Shown: positions 1 to 13,701 of the stretch, one piece after another
Layout: every line of letters starts with the position of its first letter
How positions within the stretch are numbered: position 1 is the first letter of the stretch
Source: Acanthochromis polyacanthus
Taxonomy: Eukaryota > Chordata > Actinopteri > Pomacentridae
Length of the DNA stretch: 64,000 nucleotides
Direction of reading: 5' to 3'
NCBI RefSeq assembly: GCF_021347895.1
Contig: NC_067132.1
Coordinates: forward strand, 6,074,768-6,138,767
Notes under the pieces: model-generated
What the model was told of the DNA's origin: nothing
What the model saw: only the letters and a program-made list of their open reading frames with translations
Database searches by the model: none
Position numbers and translations under genes: made by a program

Positions 1-357
1 TTATTATTAATTTCGAAGACATTTACACATTTATTTCTTTAGAAGTTATAGTTTTATTTAACAACAAGCATTGTATTTTGACAAGTTGCCCAACTGAAAA
101 CAGTTCATTGTAGGCCTGCTTAAAAACAGAACAAAAAAAAGGTAATTTTAATTCATTTAAACTCTTAGCATAGGCCTAATTAATTCATAAACTAAAATCT
201 CTTGGCAACGGTTTTTATTAGATTATGACGTTTCTCCCATATCTCTGCTGCCACGGGTGTTGTCTTCATTTGTTTGCCTATGAGACAAAAAAACGGGAAT
301 CAGTGACTGTTATTATAACAAGGTAAAGGGTAAAACGCATCTTTCATAGTCTGGCTT

Positions 358-2451
358 CTACCTCGAAGGAGGCTTTTGTGACGACTCGGTGCTGTTGCTG
401 TATTTCGCGGATGATTTCACAGCAAAGAGGGCCTTCTTGTTCTCCAGGATGAATTTGTAGAACTCTGCACAGGTCATAGCCAGATTCATTTTAATTTTTA
501 TCTCTGCACGGACAAGCTCCATTGAACACCTGTTTCGCACGTCAGTCCAAGCGCCTTTCATGATGGAGAAGACCCGCTCTGAGTAAGCATTGCTCACAGG
601 AACGCTGAGGACGAAGGACAATAATTTTGTAAACTGCGGAAACGTGGACGGGGTCTTCAGTACTTGGGCCCAAAGATCGCCAACTGAGTTGCTGCTCGTG
701 TCCAGATGGGCCAATACATTCTTCAGAGCGCAGTTTTCGTTATAGAGCTCATCCAAGTCCAGATGCTCTTCCATGTTAAGAGCGCACACTGCGTCTTTAA
801 GTTTACTGTATCTGATCTCTCTTTGTTCCTTGATATTTAAACACTGTACATTGTAGAGATATCCAGTTTGTGAAAAGTCGAACCACTTCTCCAAGTAATC
901 CACAGCAACTTGTAAGAAAGAGCTAAACTCTTGGCGTAGCCGGTCAACTTTATTGCTGGGAGAGGAAGCCATAATATCATCCACTTTTGTGCCAAAGAAA
1001 GCGTCGTTTTTGCGCTGCTGCAGTTTGACTCGGAGGTCGTTCATCACTCCATATACCTCAACTGAAGTGAGACTGTTGCTTTCAAGACTGAGGACAGCTG
1101 TGGAGAATATTTTGAGAACATTCTGAAGGAAGAAGAACGTGATTTCAAGCTCATTTGGATCATCTTGTTCGCCATGCTCGTGCCCCTTGAGCGCATCCCA
1201 AATGGCACGGGGGCATTCCTCCTGGCCCAGCGACAAAAAATAACTTTTCACAGCAGGCCAGATGCTCACCAGTCGATTTATTGCAGGGAGCAAGCTCAAC
1301 CAGCGTGTGGGGACGTGGCGTAACAAGGTAAGATACTCCATATCAACAAATTCAAACATTTCTTTTAAACTGGCAACTCTTTTTGCGGAGCAGCTGAAAT
1401 GGTTGAATGATTTAAGAACTATGTTTTCAACCTGTTAAAAGGGTGTTTTTCCTTGCCACTGTCGCCTTTGGGCTTGCTCTGGGGGTCAGGCATTTGGGTT
1501 CTGTAAAGCGTCTTGAGACGAGTTGACTGTAATTGACGCTATATAAATAAAATTGAATTGAATTGAATTGAATTGAACATCGACTTGTAGCACATTGCAG
1601 GCCCTTTTAACTGCATTGTGGATGATGTGAGCTGGGCAGTTTGCTGGGATGATCTTGCTGTTTTTCTGCTTTAGATTTTGGTAAACTGAGTGTCGCTTGC
1701 CATAATTTACTGGCGCATTATCAGCGGAGAAAGCTGATACGTTGTGGATGAGGAGGTTGTTTTCCTTTAACTTTTTTAACAACATGTCAGTGATTGCATC
1801 CGCACTTTCCTCTGCCTGTTCATAGAAATCCAGCACTCTGTTCTGAATGCCTTGCTCTGGGGTCCAAAATCTCACTGAGAGAGGAAATGTTTTCACATTG
1901 CCTTTATTTGAAGCATCAGTAGCGATAGAAAAAAAGAGCTGCTCTGTGCCAAGGCTATGGGTGAAGTCAGATGCAAGAGGAGCCAGTACATTGGTGACAA
2001 GGGCCTCTGCTTTGGTGCGACCACAGCTTATGAGTTTGGCAATGGCTGAATCTTGGTACAGTTTTGGTGTCAGTTTCATTGCGCAGTCAAGGGACCGGTA
2101 TGACTGCTGATGAGAAACGCAGTGAAATACAGAAGTTAACTCTGCAGCAGCAACCTTACTGTACACTGAGTCATCCTGTGGCTTGAAGAATGATGATAGC
2201 AAAGTGTTGGTCTGTACAGCGTTAGTGTTATTTACATGCTGCTTGCCGCTAGCGTGAGACTTGAGGTCTGACTCTCCCCCGTGAGAAATACTAAAGTCTT
2301 TTCGGCACACTTTACAGAACGCCTTATTTACATCCCCAAATGCAGCCGTTACCCATGTATATTTCCTCGTCCATTCCTCTCGGTATTTGCACAGACGTTT
2401 TTTCTTTGCTGGGGGTTCATCAGATTTTTCCGGAGCATTGTTCACCTCCAT
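358..2451 (-). pseudogene. hAT transposase with BED-like zinc finger, split by an insertion
   Basis: The reading frame begins at the ATG ending at 2451 with a Lys/Arg-rich start. A BED-like zinc finger follows at about residues 40-75 (CKVCRKDF, then a distal SHASGKQH). Next comes the hAT RNase H-like core (TDASNKGNVKTFPLSVRFW, later SADNAPVN and CPAHIIHNAVKRAC). The C-terminal dimerisation region is at about 590-1000 on the plus-strand map (PQFTKLLSFVLSVPVSNAYS, ERVFSIMKGAW). The frame is interrupted at 1432-1575 by a 144-base repeat that brings in a stop. Because 144 is divisible by three, the two halves, 1576-2451 and 358-1431, stay in the same frame, and the rest is open. Without the insertion the protein would be about 650 residues, normal for hAT. 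The copy is not functional as it stands. Confidence 0.85.
1432..1575 (+). repeat. LINE-tail-like repeat ending in (AATTG)n
   Basis: A 144-base block runs from CTGTTAAAAGGG through GCTATATAAATAAAATTG to an AATTG pentamer run. It is flanked by AAC on both sides (1429-1431 and 1576-1578), possibly a short target duplication. The same block, more diverged, occurs at about 24185-24352 in the loop of the large palindrome. The layout (unique body, ATATAAATAAA, short tandem tail) is that of LINE or SINE 3' ends in fish; family not assigned. Confidence 0.7.
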
Positions 2452-2737
2452 TTTAACAATGAATGTGTGTTAGCATAGCATACATTTCGCGCCTATAAAA
2501 AATATAATACAAACGTCATAATTCATGCGCGAGTGACCACTGCGCAGGCTGCAGAAGGCCTGAGACATGAAGGCCTGAGACGAGACGGCCAGGCAGCGGC
2601 CCGGCAGTCATGTTTTTGGACCGTGATAACAGGTGTATGGCTAATTTCGGGACAATTAGAGCAAAATTCGGGATCCGGGACAAGCGGCTGAATTTAGGGA
2701 CTGTCCCGGATTTTCAGGGACGTCTGGTCACCCTACT

Positions 2738-3735
2738 CACAGACAGGAAGCTTAGCATAGACACACACTCTAACGTACCTACCTCTGGTGTTTTGTCTGA
2801 CAGTTGCGCTCTGGACAGTGTGTCTGGAAGCTCCATGTCTTTTCCTCGTCTGTATTTCACAGAAATGTCGTACCACTGAAGTCGCAAACGCATTCTCTGG
2901 ATGCGCATCGGAGTAGACAGCAATGGTTTCTTGTAAATGTCTTCGAGTGGCTTGTGATCATTAAATACTGTGACGTGTTTCCCAAATATGTAGTGGTGAA
3001 ACTTTGTGCAGGCATGGACGATGGAGAGCATTTCCTTTTCAATCTGCACGTAGCGCGTCTCTGCATCAGTCATGGATCTCGATGAGAAGGCTACAGGTTG
3101 GTCATCTTGTACCAGCACGGCTCCGAGTCCAGTGCTGCTGGCATCACAGTAGATTTCCACCGGTTTTGACACGCCGTAAAACTTTAGTACTGGGTGATGT
3201 GTGCATAGATATTTGAGCTTGTCAAATGCCTGCTGTTGTGTCGGCTGCCATGCGAATTCCACGTCACCTTTTGTAAGCTGTCTGAGTGGGGTATCGATCT
3301 CACTGAGGTTGGGAGTGAACTTTGATAAATATGTAACAAATCCCAAGAAGCGACGTACGCCTTCGTACCTACGTCTGTAGGTGGTGGCATGCACCTTACG
3401 GCCTCAGTTTTAGCAGGGTCTGATTTTAGTCCATCAGCTGTTAGCAGATGTCCCACATAAGGCCCTGCTGTCTGGCGGATATGGCACTTGTTAAAGTTCA
3501 GTCTTAGATTGTAGTTTGTAGCTCTCTCTACAACCTCTTTGAGGATTTGGTCATGCTCTTTCATTGTTGGCGCTGCTATGAGGATATCATCCATGTTACC
3601 GGTAGCTCCATTGATGCCCTAAAGCATTTGGTCCATGATGCGTTGAAAAATCTCAGGTGCACATTTTATGCCGAAAGGTAGTCTCAGCCATCTGTATCTC
3701 CCTATTGGTGTGTTGAATGTCGTCAGGAAGATCTA
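2738..3735 (-). pseudogene. Ty3/gypsy retrotransposon pol fragment (RT end and RNase H)
   Basis: Read on the minus strand, the fragment starts in the reverse transcriptase palm (PIGRYRWLRLPFGIKCAPE at about 3620-3710), reaches the active-site box as NMDDILIA (canonical Y replaced by N) near 3590, and continues through the thumb to RNase H with VEIYCDASSTGLGAVLVQ, SSRSMTDAETRY and a later ND-H-K-P stretch. A stop codon lies just before the active-site box (about 3620). A frameshift at about 3390 separates the RT part from the RNase H part, where a short duplication-like change disrupts the PPPTDV region. No integrase, gag or LTR is visible. The downstream end is cut at the hAT terminus and the upstream end at the start of L1-A. 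It is a dead remnant. Confidence 0.88.
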
Positions 3736-3897
3736 GATGTGAGGAGAATGGAGGCTATGCTGTGACTCTCGTGAGACTGCCAGTGAGATTTCGGAATACA
3801 ACATGGCGGCGCCCTGCTGCTGAAATAGAATTCACTCGTCTTAGCTCTTTCTCGAAACAAAATTAAATTTAATCACCGCATTACTTGCATTTAATTA
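3736..3897 (+). promoter_or_regulatory. possible L1-A 5' UTR with internal promoter
   Basis: Between the end of gypsy similarity and ORF1 lies ACAACATGGCGGCGCCC at about 3798-3814. Its reverse complement contains GCCGCCATGTTG, a good match to a YY1-type site, which in mammalian L1 sits at the 5' end and positions initiation. The assignment rests on motif and position only. Confidence 0.3.
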
Positions 3898-4733
3898 TTG
3901 ATATTTCCTTCCTCGAACTGCGGATTTGGAGCACCACCCACCGTGGAGGACCTCGAGCGATTTATCGACGGATATTTTTACAACTGCGTCATGGAAGACC
4001 CGAACCGCGACAATCCGTCTAAAAAGAGGAAAAACGATTCCTCGACTGATACGGACGACCTAGCTACAACGGACGTCCCGGTTGATGTCCTGGAGTCAAT
4101 AAATAAAAAGTTAGATGTTCTCAGCGTCCTCCGCGACGAAATTCGAGACCTGAAGGTAAGTTTGGAGAACGCCTATCAACAGGTAAGTGAGCTCCAACTG
4201 GACAACGCGGAACTACGTTCTAACTTTTCCGCAGTTACAACCGAGCTGGAAACAATTAAAAGGGAGAATAAAGCGCTTAAAGAGACTGTACTGGATGTCC
4301 AGTCCCGTAGTATGCGGGACAATTTAATATTTTCAGGAATCTCTGAAAGCACCACAGATAATCCGGAGACAGAAATTAAGAAATTTATGACAACGGCTTT
4401 AAAAATTTCCCCAGGAAACGGTGAATAATATTTCCTTTCACCGCGTTCACAGGCTCGGAGCCCGTTAGAGCCAATAAATCCCGTCCTATTATCGCTAAAT
4501 TCGAACATTTTAAACAGAAAGAATTAGTTAAAAGTAAAGGACGGGAGCTTAAAGGGACCTCTTTCGGAATGAACGATCAATTCCCGAGAGAGATAAACGA
4601 GCGGCGGAAGGTATTGTTTCCCATACTGAAGCAGAACAGACAGAAGGGTAAACGGTCTACCTTGGTTGTAGATAAACTTTATATCGACGGCCAACTGTAC
4701 CGGGACCCCAATACCACTCCCTGGCTGTTCTGA
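3898..4733 (+). pseudogene. L1 ORF1p-like RNA-binding protein, frameshifted
   Basis: The open part (3898-4428) has no clear ATG at its start; the first ATG in frame is 3991, giving an acidic/basic N-terminus (SKKRKNDSSTD), then a leucine-rich coiled coil (VLESINKKLDVL, LENAYQQVSELQLDNAEL) and the start of the RRM (SRSMRDNLIFSGI). The frame is lost at about 4410-4425. The remainder is recognisable in other frames as ISFHRVHRLG, then RPIIAKFEHFKQKE and LYIDGQLYRD to a stop at 4733, the C-terminal domain of L1 ORF1p. The role in the family is trimerisation and RNA chaperoning of the LINE transcript. At least two frame changes make it non-functional. Confidence 0.8.
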
Positions 4734-5199
4734 TCAGTATGGTGAAAAGAAAGAGCTTCGTTTATTTACTATAAAATAATGTATATATTGTGTGTATATA
4801 TATGAAGGTATGTATATATGTATATGTATTTAATCCCTCTATGGCTACTTATAATAATGGCTCACTGTTTTATGTTTGACCCCCTTCTGTTCACCTTTTT
4901 GTCAACCTCCCCTCCCTCTACTTCCCCTAACCACCTAAACTCACACCTCCCCTCTCCCCCCACACAAACTCCCTATGTAAATCTTTTGTGTGTTATATAT
5001 GTCGAGGCACCAGTGTTCTTTGTTTTTTGTGCTCACGTTTGACATGTTTTACAGTCTTGTTATCCACACCCATCATAGATTTAAACCCTGCTATACACCC
5101 ATCCAACGTTATCAGCAGACTGAGTTTATTTCATAACATGCCAATATTAGGAAGCTGCTCACATAGATATACATCCAAGGCTGAACTTAAACTGTCTAT
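4734..5199 (+). other. L1-A inter-ORF region
   Basis: 466 bases between ORF1 and ORF2 of L1-A, AT-rich at first then pyrimidine-rich (CCTCCCCTCTCCCCCC near 4910-4970). No gene or structured element seen. Confidence 0.5.
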
Positions 5200-5409
5200 A
5201 TGCATAAACTAACTCTGGTCTCCTGGAATGTGTGTGGCACTCGCTCACAGGCAAAAAGAATAAAAATCTTAGACCATTTTTCAAAATTAAAAGCAGACAT
5301 TTGTCTCCTACAAGAAACCCACCTACAAAAATCTGAAGAAAAATTACTTACTGGCTTAAATTTCAATCAGGTTTATTCTGCCTCTTATAACAGTAGACAA
5401 AGAGGAGTA

Positions 5410-7044
<1,635 letters not shown>

Positions 7045-10000
7045 TATCTATACTTATTCATAAGAGGCTACTTTTTACTTTAAATGACATAATAGTTGAC
7101 TCAGAAGGCAGATACATTATTATCCAGGCAACTATATTTAATAAAGAATATACGATTGGGAATTTGTACGCCCCTAATAATGATGATCCGGCCTTTTTTC
7201 ATTCATTTTTCTCTCAACTATCTGATTTAACAGCAAATTCAACTGTTATCATTGGAGGAGACTTCAACACAGTCCTAAATCCATCAGTAGATCGCTCCAA
7301 TAGCACAACACGTACAAGGCAATCTCAATCTGCTAAAGTAATAGAGGAATATATGGATGATTTTGGCCTTGGCGACAGCTGGAGACTAAAAAATCCAACA
7401 AAGAAGGAATTCACCTTCCATTCCTCGGTGCATCGATCATTTTCAAGAATTGATTTTTTTCTTACAAATAATTCTATTACCGAGAAAGCTTCTACAAGAA
7501 TACACCCCATTATTATCAGCGACCATGCACCAGTCTCCCTCTCCTTACAAACTGACCTCACCTTTAAACCACCTCCTACATGGCGTTTTAACATCTCACT
7601 GTTAAAAGATGAAGAGTTCGATAAGATCATAAGGAGAGAGTGGGCAGACTATTTGGAAATGAATGACTCCCCAAACTCATCTCCATCTTTACTCTGGGAA
7701 GCAGGGAAAGCAGTACTTAGAGGTAAAATTATATCATATTCATCGTATAAAAAGAAACAAGATCAAAAATTAGAAAGAGATCTAGAAGATAAAATTAAAC
7801 AACTAACTGATGAATATACAACAAACCCAAATAATCAGATATGGACTGAATTACAAAATACAAAAATACAGCTAGATGAGATGTTATCCAAAAGGACCGA
7901 GTTCATAATACAACAACTGAGATACAACAACTTTGAGCATAATAACAAATCAGGTAAATTTCTTGCAAACCAACTCCAACGCAATCAGGAAAAATCTCTC
8001 ATAACAGCGATAAAAGGGACAACTGGTGAGTATACGCAATCACCAGAAGAAATTAATCATATTTTCTACAATTATTATAGGAATCTGTATTCAGAAAATA
8101 ACAAACCCAACCCTGAGCATATTGAGGCATTTCTCAGTAGTTTAAATATGCCTCAGTTATCTACTGAACATAAAAATATCCTAGATGCTCCACTGTCCAT
8201 AAATGAGCTGTCCAGTGCTCTAGACAGTATGCCTAATGGTAAGGCACCAGGTCCAGACGGTTTTCTGGCCGAATTTCTGAAGCACTTCTGGTCAACGCTG
8301 GCTCCACTGTTTTTTAGATTAGTAACAGAAATTAAAACCAGTGGTCACATACAGCCTCACATGAACACAGCAGCAATTAAACTTTTATTAAAACCAGATA
8401 AAGACCCGACCCTTCCGTCAAGTTATCGCCCGATATCACTAATTAACACCGACATTAAAATTATTGCAAAGGCCTTGGCATCTAGACTAGAGACAGTAAT
8501 TTCAACAATTATTCATAATGATCAAACCGGCTTTATTAAAGGTCGACACTCTACCAACAACGTAAGAAGGCTCTTAAATTTGATTAACATGTCACAGCGG
8601 CAGGACAAAAAGGCAGTTATCATATCGTTGGATGCAGAAAAAGCCTTTGACAAAGTTAACTGGTCCTTCCTCTTTGCTGTTCTAAATAAGCTTGGCTTTG
8701 GAGAGTCATTTATTCACTGGGTATCAGCACTATATGATTCTCCTAAAGCGACTGTCACCACTAATGGAATCGCCTCAAAGACTTTCACCTTACAGAGAGG
8801 CACCAGACAGGGCTGTCCACTCTCTCCTTTGTTATTTGCGATATTCATTGAGCCGTTGGCAACAGCTGTGCGCCAGGATGTCAGGATCCAAGGAATCCGC
8901 TCTGGGGCAACAGAACACAAAATTAATTTATACGCAGATGATATATTACTTTATTTAGAAGAACCGGCTATTGCACCAAATTTTATGCATTATTATTTAG
9001 CTAACCAGCTACAATATCTTATTCTATGGACACAACCTACCGTAGATGCCAACTGTTGGTTAGAATTAGAACAGAAGGATTGCAATAGCATCAGACTTTC
9101 AGACATACTCTTTATTACAACATCCATCAAACGACATAACTGTTTTAAAAACCCAATGATTTCCTCCACCTTGACCGCTTGGTGGAAGGCATTAGAAATT
9201 GCAAACTCTAAATTGGAGCCCTGTAAGCTTTCTCCCATTTGGTACAACCCTGATTTTCAAGTTAACAATCAGCCGCTCCATTTAGCTGTTTGGGAGCAGA
9301 ATGGAATCACACATCTCCACCACCTCTTCTCAGATAATACGTTCATGTCATATACAAACTTGCTTCAAAAATACAAAATAAAAAACGGGAATTTTTTACA
9401 TTATCTTCAAGTTAAAAATATTATTAAGAAACGAATCCCAACACTTCAAAGCACGCTCCGGCCGCCGGCATTAGCTGAAGCAATCATAAAGCTCTCTCCG
9501 ACAACAACTAAAACCCTCTCTAAAATATATAAGTTACTCTTAAGCACTGATACAATACATTTACCTATCTCTAAATGGGAGTCAGATCTATCTATATCTC
9601 CGGAACCAGACTTCTGGACTCAAATTTGCGATAATGCATTTAAAATGACAAAATACACAAACTTACAACTCATCCAATACAAAATCCTCCATAGAACACA
9701 TATTACTCAATATATGATGAACAAAATGGGATTCTCCGACTCCGACGTCTGTCTCCAGTGCTCCCAGAACACTGCTGATACTTATTTTCATGCTCTATGG
9801 CTGTGCACCCCCGTAAAAAATTTCTGGACCAACGTCTCAGAAAAACTTTCCGCTATCTTAAACTGCAGGATTCCTCTATCTCCAAGTCTGTGTTTACTTG
9901 GCGACTTAACAACAACGGACCTACCACGCAAACAATCTCAATCCTTACTTGTAGCCCTCGCCATTGCCAAAAAAACAATCCTTGTTAACTGGAAAAATAA

Positions 10001-10151
10001 GCAATCTCTGAACATTAATCTCTGGTTGAACCTCCTAATAAATCACATTTCAATGGAGAAAATCTCTGCTTCAAATAAAAATCAGTTGTTAAATTTTATA
10101 CAAACATGGTCACCGTATGTTAACTACCTTAACTTAAACCTGGTAACCTGA

Positions 10152-12785
10152 CTCTGCCTGTTAGCGAAAACCACCACATCACCCCAATATATGTTGCTGC
10201 TTATGTATGTTGGCATTGTGTAACTAATGATTGTCTTCAGTTAGGAACCCAGTCGCTGTCAGCAGGATCGAGCGGGCCGTATCGACGACAATTTACAGTC
10301 AACAACTCCCCAGGATCCTCTGTCTATATGCATGAATGGCTAACTTGGTGTTACTGCATGCTTGGCTAATCTTCCAGGTGCTGTCCCCTGTGGCTCGATG
10401 TGGTTGGCCTTGTTCCCCGGGCGGCGCTCGGTTTGGGCGGGCGCTGGGTCGCCTCGGGGGCCGGGGGTCGTGGGGGCTGGTGGCGTCCTGCGGGGTGGCT
10501 GCTTCTGTGGGGGGCATGGTGGGCAGTTCGGCTCGGTCGGGTGCCTGGTTTGGGCGCCCGCCGGGTCGCCATCTGCGACTAAAAATGTCGTGGATGGCGG
10601 CCCGGCGGTCGTCTGGGTCTGGCGCCCGGTCGGGCTGGGTCGCCTGTCGTGTTCTCTTCATGGGGGTGGCCGCTTTGTGTGGTGTCGTTGGCCTCCCGTG
10701 GTTCCCTTGGCGCTTGTGGTGGCCTGGCGGCCGTCTGGATCGGGCGCTGCCCCCGGGTCTCTGCTGGGTCGCAATGCGTCTCAGCCGTCTCCCGGTGCCC
10801 GCGGCGGGTGCTGTGCGGGGGGTGTTGCCCGGGGGCTCGGGGCGGCGCTGTTCCGGCATGGCCTGTTGCTCTTCGGCTAGGGGTTGCGGTTCCGGCCTGG
10901 TGGGTCTCTGGGTGCCCCGTGGTACCCTCTCCTCTCCCCCTCCTCCTCCTTGCCTTTTTCCCCCCTCGCCTCCCTCCTCCCGTCTTCCTCCGCCTCCTTG
11001 TCCCCTCTCCCTCGCCCCCTCCCTCCTCCCTCCCCCTCGTCTTCCCGCTCTGCTGCCTGTCCTCTCCTTTCTTGTCGTCTCCTCCTCCCCCTCCTTCTCC
11101 TGCCTTCCGCCCTCCCCCTGGGGGGTGGGGCGGGGGATGGGTGTGGGATGGGAGGGCGGGTGTGGGATGGGGTGGGGGGCTTGGGGGCTGAGGGGGAGGA
11201 GGGTAGGGGGAGGGGGACCGGGTGCGGTGCGCGGGGGCGTTCTGGCCTGGCCTGCGCCGTCTGCCCGCTGGGGCGCCGGGGCTGGGGGGTGGGGTGGGGG
11301 GTTGGGGATTGGGGTGGGGGGGTGTATGGGGGGCACTGGGCGCGCGCGCACCTCCCTCCGCCTGGCTGGGTGGGGCCCCGTTGATCGCTCCTCTTAAATC
11401 ACTTCACAAGCTTCGCACAATACAACTTATAAATATACACATAGGGCACACAACATATCCCTTGGGGGGGGGTGGAGAGGTACTATTCCTACTCCACAAT
11501 TCCCCTCCAATTTTAATGCACCACACTACCTGGGGGGTGGGTGGTTATGGGGTGGGACGTCATTAGACGGGATGGGCCCCAGTGCAGTGTTGTGCTGTGG
11601 CCCCCCCGTCTATGCCCCCATCCTGACACTTCTTCCCCCAATTTTAACGCACCACATACACATTCACATTTTGGGCTTGCGGTGAGGCTGAGTGGGGGTT
11701 TCGTTACCCTGTGCTCTGCCTTACCGACCCCCCAATCCTAAGACACCACACATACTTGTATATACACTTGGGTGGGTCACATTCACGGTGCAGGGCGAGT
11801 ATTCACCAGTTGGGGAACTGGTGAACTCAGTAACAGGGAAACTCACAATAGTTTTACTGGCGTGATCTCCGGGGCTTCTCCCTGCCGGGCCCGAGGGCCT
11901 GGGTTGTTGCGCCTCCCCTGGTGCTCCTTCCTCTCCCTCCCTCCCTCCTCCCCTCCCTCCCTCCCTCCCTCCCTCTGGGCGGCCGGAGGTGGGCTGGGCT
12001 CGTCTGCCCTTTCGGTGCCGTTGCCCGGTCCCTTGGTGCTGTTTTCCGGTGAGCGGGTGGCCTCCCGGATTTGGGTGTGGGAGGGGTGGCGTGGGTGGTG
12101 TGGTTGGATGGGGTGGGGTGGGGTGGCTGGGCGAGGGGTGGGGGGTGGCTTGGTGGGGGGCGGGGGGGTGTTGGGGGTGGGTTGTGGGTGGGCGGCATGG
12201 TGGGGGAGGGGGGGTGGCGTGGGTGGGTGGCGGGGGGGTGGGACGGTGGGGGGGCGGGGGTTTGGGGTCTGGGGGCGGGGGGGTCGGGTTGTGGGGGGGA
12301 TGGGGGGGAGGGCGGGTGGTCGTGGGGGAAGTGGGGCTGTGGGCCGGTGGGGCGCCGTGGGGGTCCGCTATGGCCCGTTCTGCTGCCCGGGCCTTGGGGC
12401 TCTGGCTGTGTCGGGGGGGGGGGTCGCTCCGGGCTCCTGGGCTGGGTCTCCGCTTGGTGGCTCCTGCGGGGGGGCTGGGTGGACCTCCTTGGGCTGGAGG
12501 GGACAGCTCCCTCCTTTTGGTGGAGGTTTTCATGCATGCCAGACCCACCACACCGGCACCTACCAAAACTCAATAGAGTGTGTTCCTCCGGTTGCTGAGT
12601 CAGTGGAGGTTGCTGGGTTAGTGTCTGTGGATCTCACTCTGCTCTATCTATCCTTCTTGTGGCCTCCTGACATCTTCATGATTGATCCAGTTGGGACTTT
12701 GTCGTATTAGGTGTTTGTGAAGGGTTTTAGATTTGTAAATGGTTTTAAGGTGTGAATTAAAGAGTACAAACAAATAAAATGCACC
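10152..12785 (+). other. G/C-rich low-complexity tract, possible L1-A 3' UTR
   Basis: After the ORF2 stop, about 200 ordinary bases are followed by a strongly G-rich plus strand (about 10390-11390 and 11990-12530) with countless GGGG runs, broken by a less biased island (11400-11850) that has repeated CACAATTCCCCTCCAATTTT-like blocks and a pyrimidine tract of CCCT units (about 11935-11976). Long frames exist here on both strands but are only repeats of Gly, Pro, Arg and Trp. The tract closes with AATAAA near 12774. Its orientation and position fit an L1 3' UTR, where G-rich strands are known in mammals, but I cannot prove it belongs to L1-A. Confidence 0.5.
11935..11976 (+). repeat. (CCCT)n pyrimidine microsatellite
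   Basis: Run of CCCT/CCTC units inside the G/C-rich tract; a homopyrimidine run that could form triplex or, on the other strand, G-quadruplex structures. Confidence 0.85.
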
Positions 12786-13104
12786 TTTTCTCTTAGAACA
12801 CTGTCTATGCCTCACCTTTCTGTCTGTCCTGTGTTTGTTTTATGTTTCACTTGGGTGTGCACAGCCCTCAATGGCATAATGTAGGAAACAGCTTGAAATA
12901 AACATGATAGGTTAATTTGCCATGAGGGCCGGTGATGGTCACAGTCACAAAGAAGAAAAAAATTGCACATGAAGCTTAAGCAGTGGCACCATGAGTGGTT
13001 GGTGTCATTTTTGATCACATGGAACAGAAACACGGAGGTTCCGGCTTGCCATCTCTGTTCAACTCTTCCAACCATGCGAAGCGCCATTTTTTTTTAATGA
13101 TGCA
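12786..13104. other. no gene or recognised repeat
   Basis: Ordinary AT-rich sequence between the end of the L1-A region and the next interspersed repeat. Nothing identified. Confidence 0.4.
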
Positions 13105-13350
13105 AAGATTGACGTATGTTTGTCCTTCCATCTATTTGTCTATGCACAACAAAAAAGTGTAAAAACAGACTTACCTGAAATTTTCAGAGAAGGTCAGAAA
13201 TGACACAAGAACCAAGTAATTAGATTTTGGCAGTGATGTGGCTTATCGTCTGGATCCATGGATTTGTTAAAGATTCTGTATCATTGCGAGATAGCGGCAC
13301 AGCATCACTGTAACTATGACAAGTGAACACTACGTGAGCTGCCTGTTGAC
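13105..13350 (+). repeat. interspersed repeat X, copy 1
   Basis: The stretch with GAAGGTCAGAAATGACACAA, ATTAGATTTTGGCAGTGATG and GTCTGGATCCATGGATTTGT recurs at about 54445-54720 with moderate divergence. No coding capacity seen. Sequence from 13351 to 13693 shows nothing further. Confidence 0.7.
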
Positions 13351-13701
13351 GATCATGATTACGATCTTACTACAAATCCGCTGCCGCGGACTTATCACGA
13401 CTTATTCGTCGAAAATCATACAACGAATGAAAAGCCTTGGCAGAGTAATGCACTCTCTGAGCACTTTTCTTAAATCCTTTATGATGAGGACATCTTTCCC
13501 TGGCTTAAAAAATATGTTCGCCATGCTCCTGACATCAGCGTACAGAACAATGTGAAGCCGTGTGAGACTCCAGTATGGACTCAACTCATCTGCAGCTGAA
13601 TCTCATCGTCTTTTGAAGACCCGCCCCCACTCTACTTCCCATTGGCTAGTGATATTGTTTGGTACACTGGAAATCCAGCACAGTGCCGGAATACTTTAAG
13701 C

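Larger units (their letters stand above)
1..2737 (-). mobile_element. hAT-superfamily DNA transposon, one end visible
   Basis: The right end reads, on the minus strand, TAGGGTGACCAGACGTCCC (about 2719-2737), which resembles the terminal inverted repeat of hAT elements with BED-type transposases. It abuts the gypsy pol fragment that begins at about 2738. The other end is not in the window: 1-357 is AT-rich sequence after the transposase stop codon in which I see neither a matching terminal repeat nor a gene. The 8-base target duplication therefore cannot be tested. Position next to an in-frame gypsy RNase H/connection segment suggests the hAT jumped into that retroelement. Confidence 0.75.

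Noticed and set aside
10299..12710. Many long open frames on both strands of the G/C-rich tract
   Set aside because: They encode only Gly/Pro/Arg/Trp/Val low-complexity strings, overlap in several frames at once, and have no recognisable domain; they follow from base composition.
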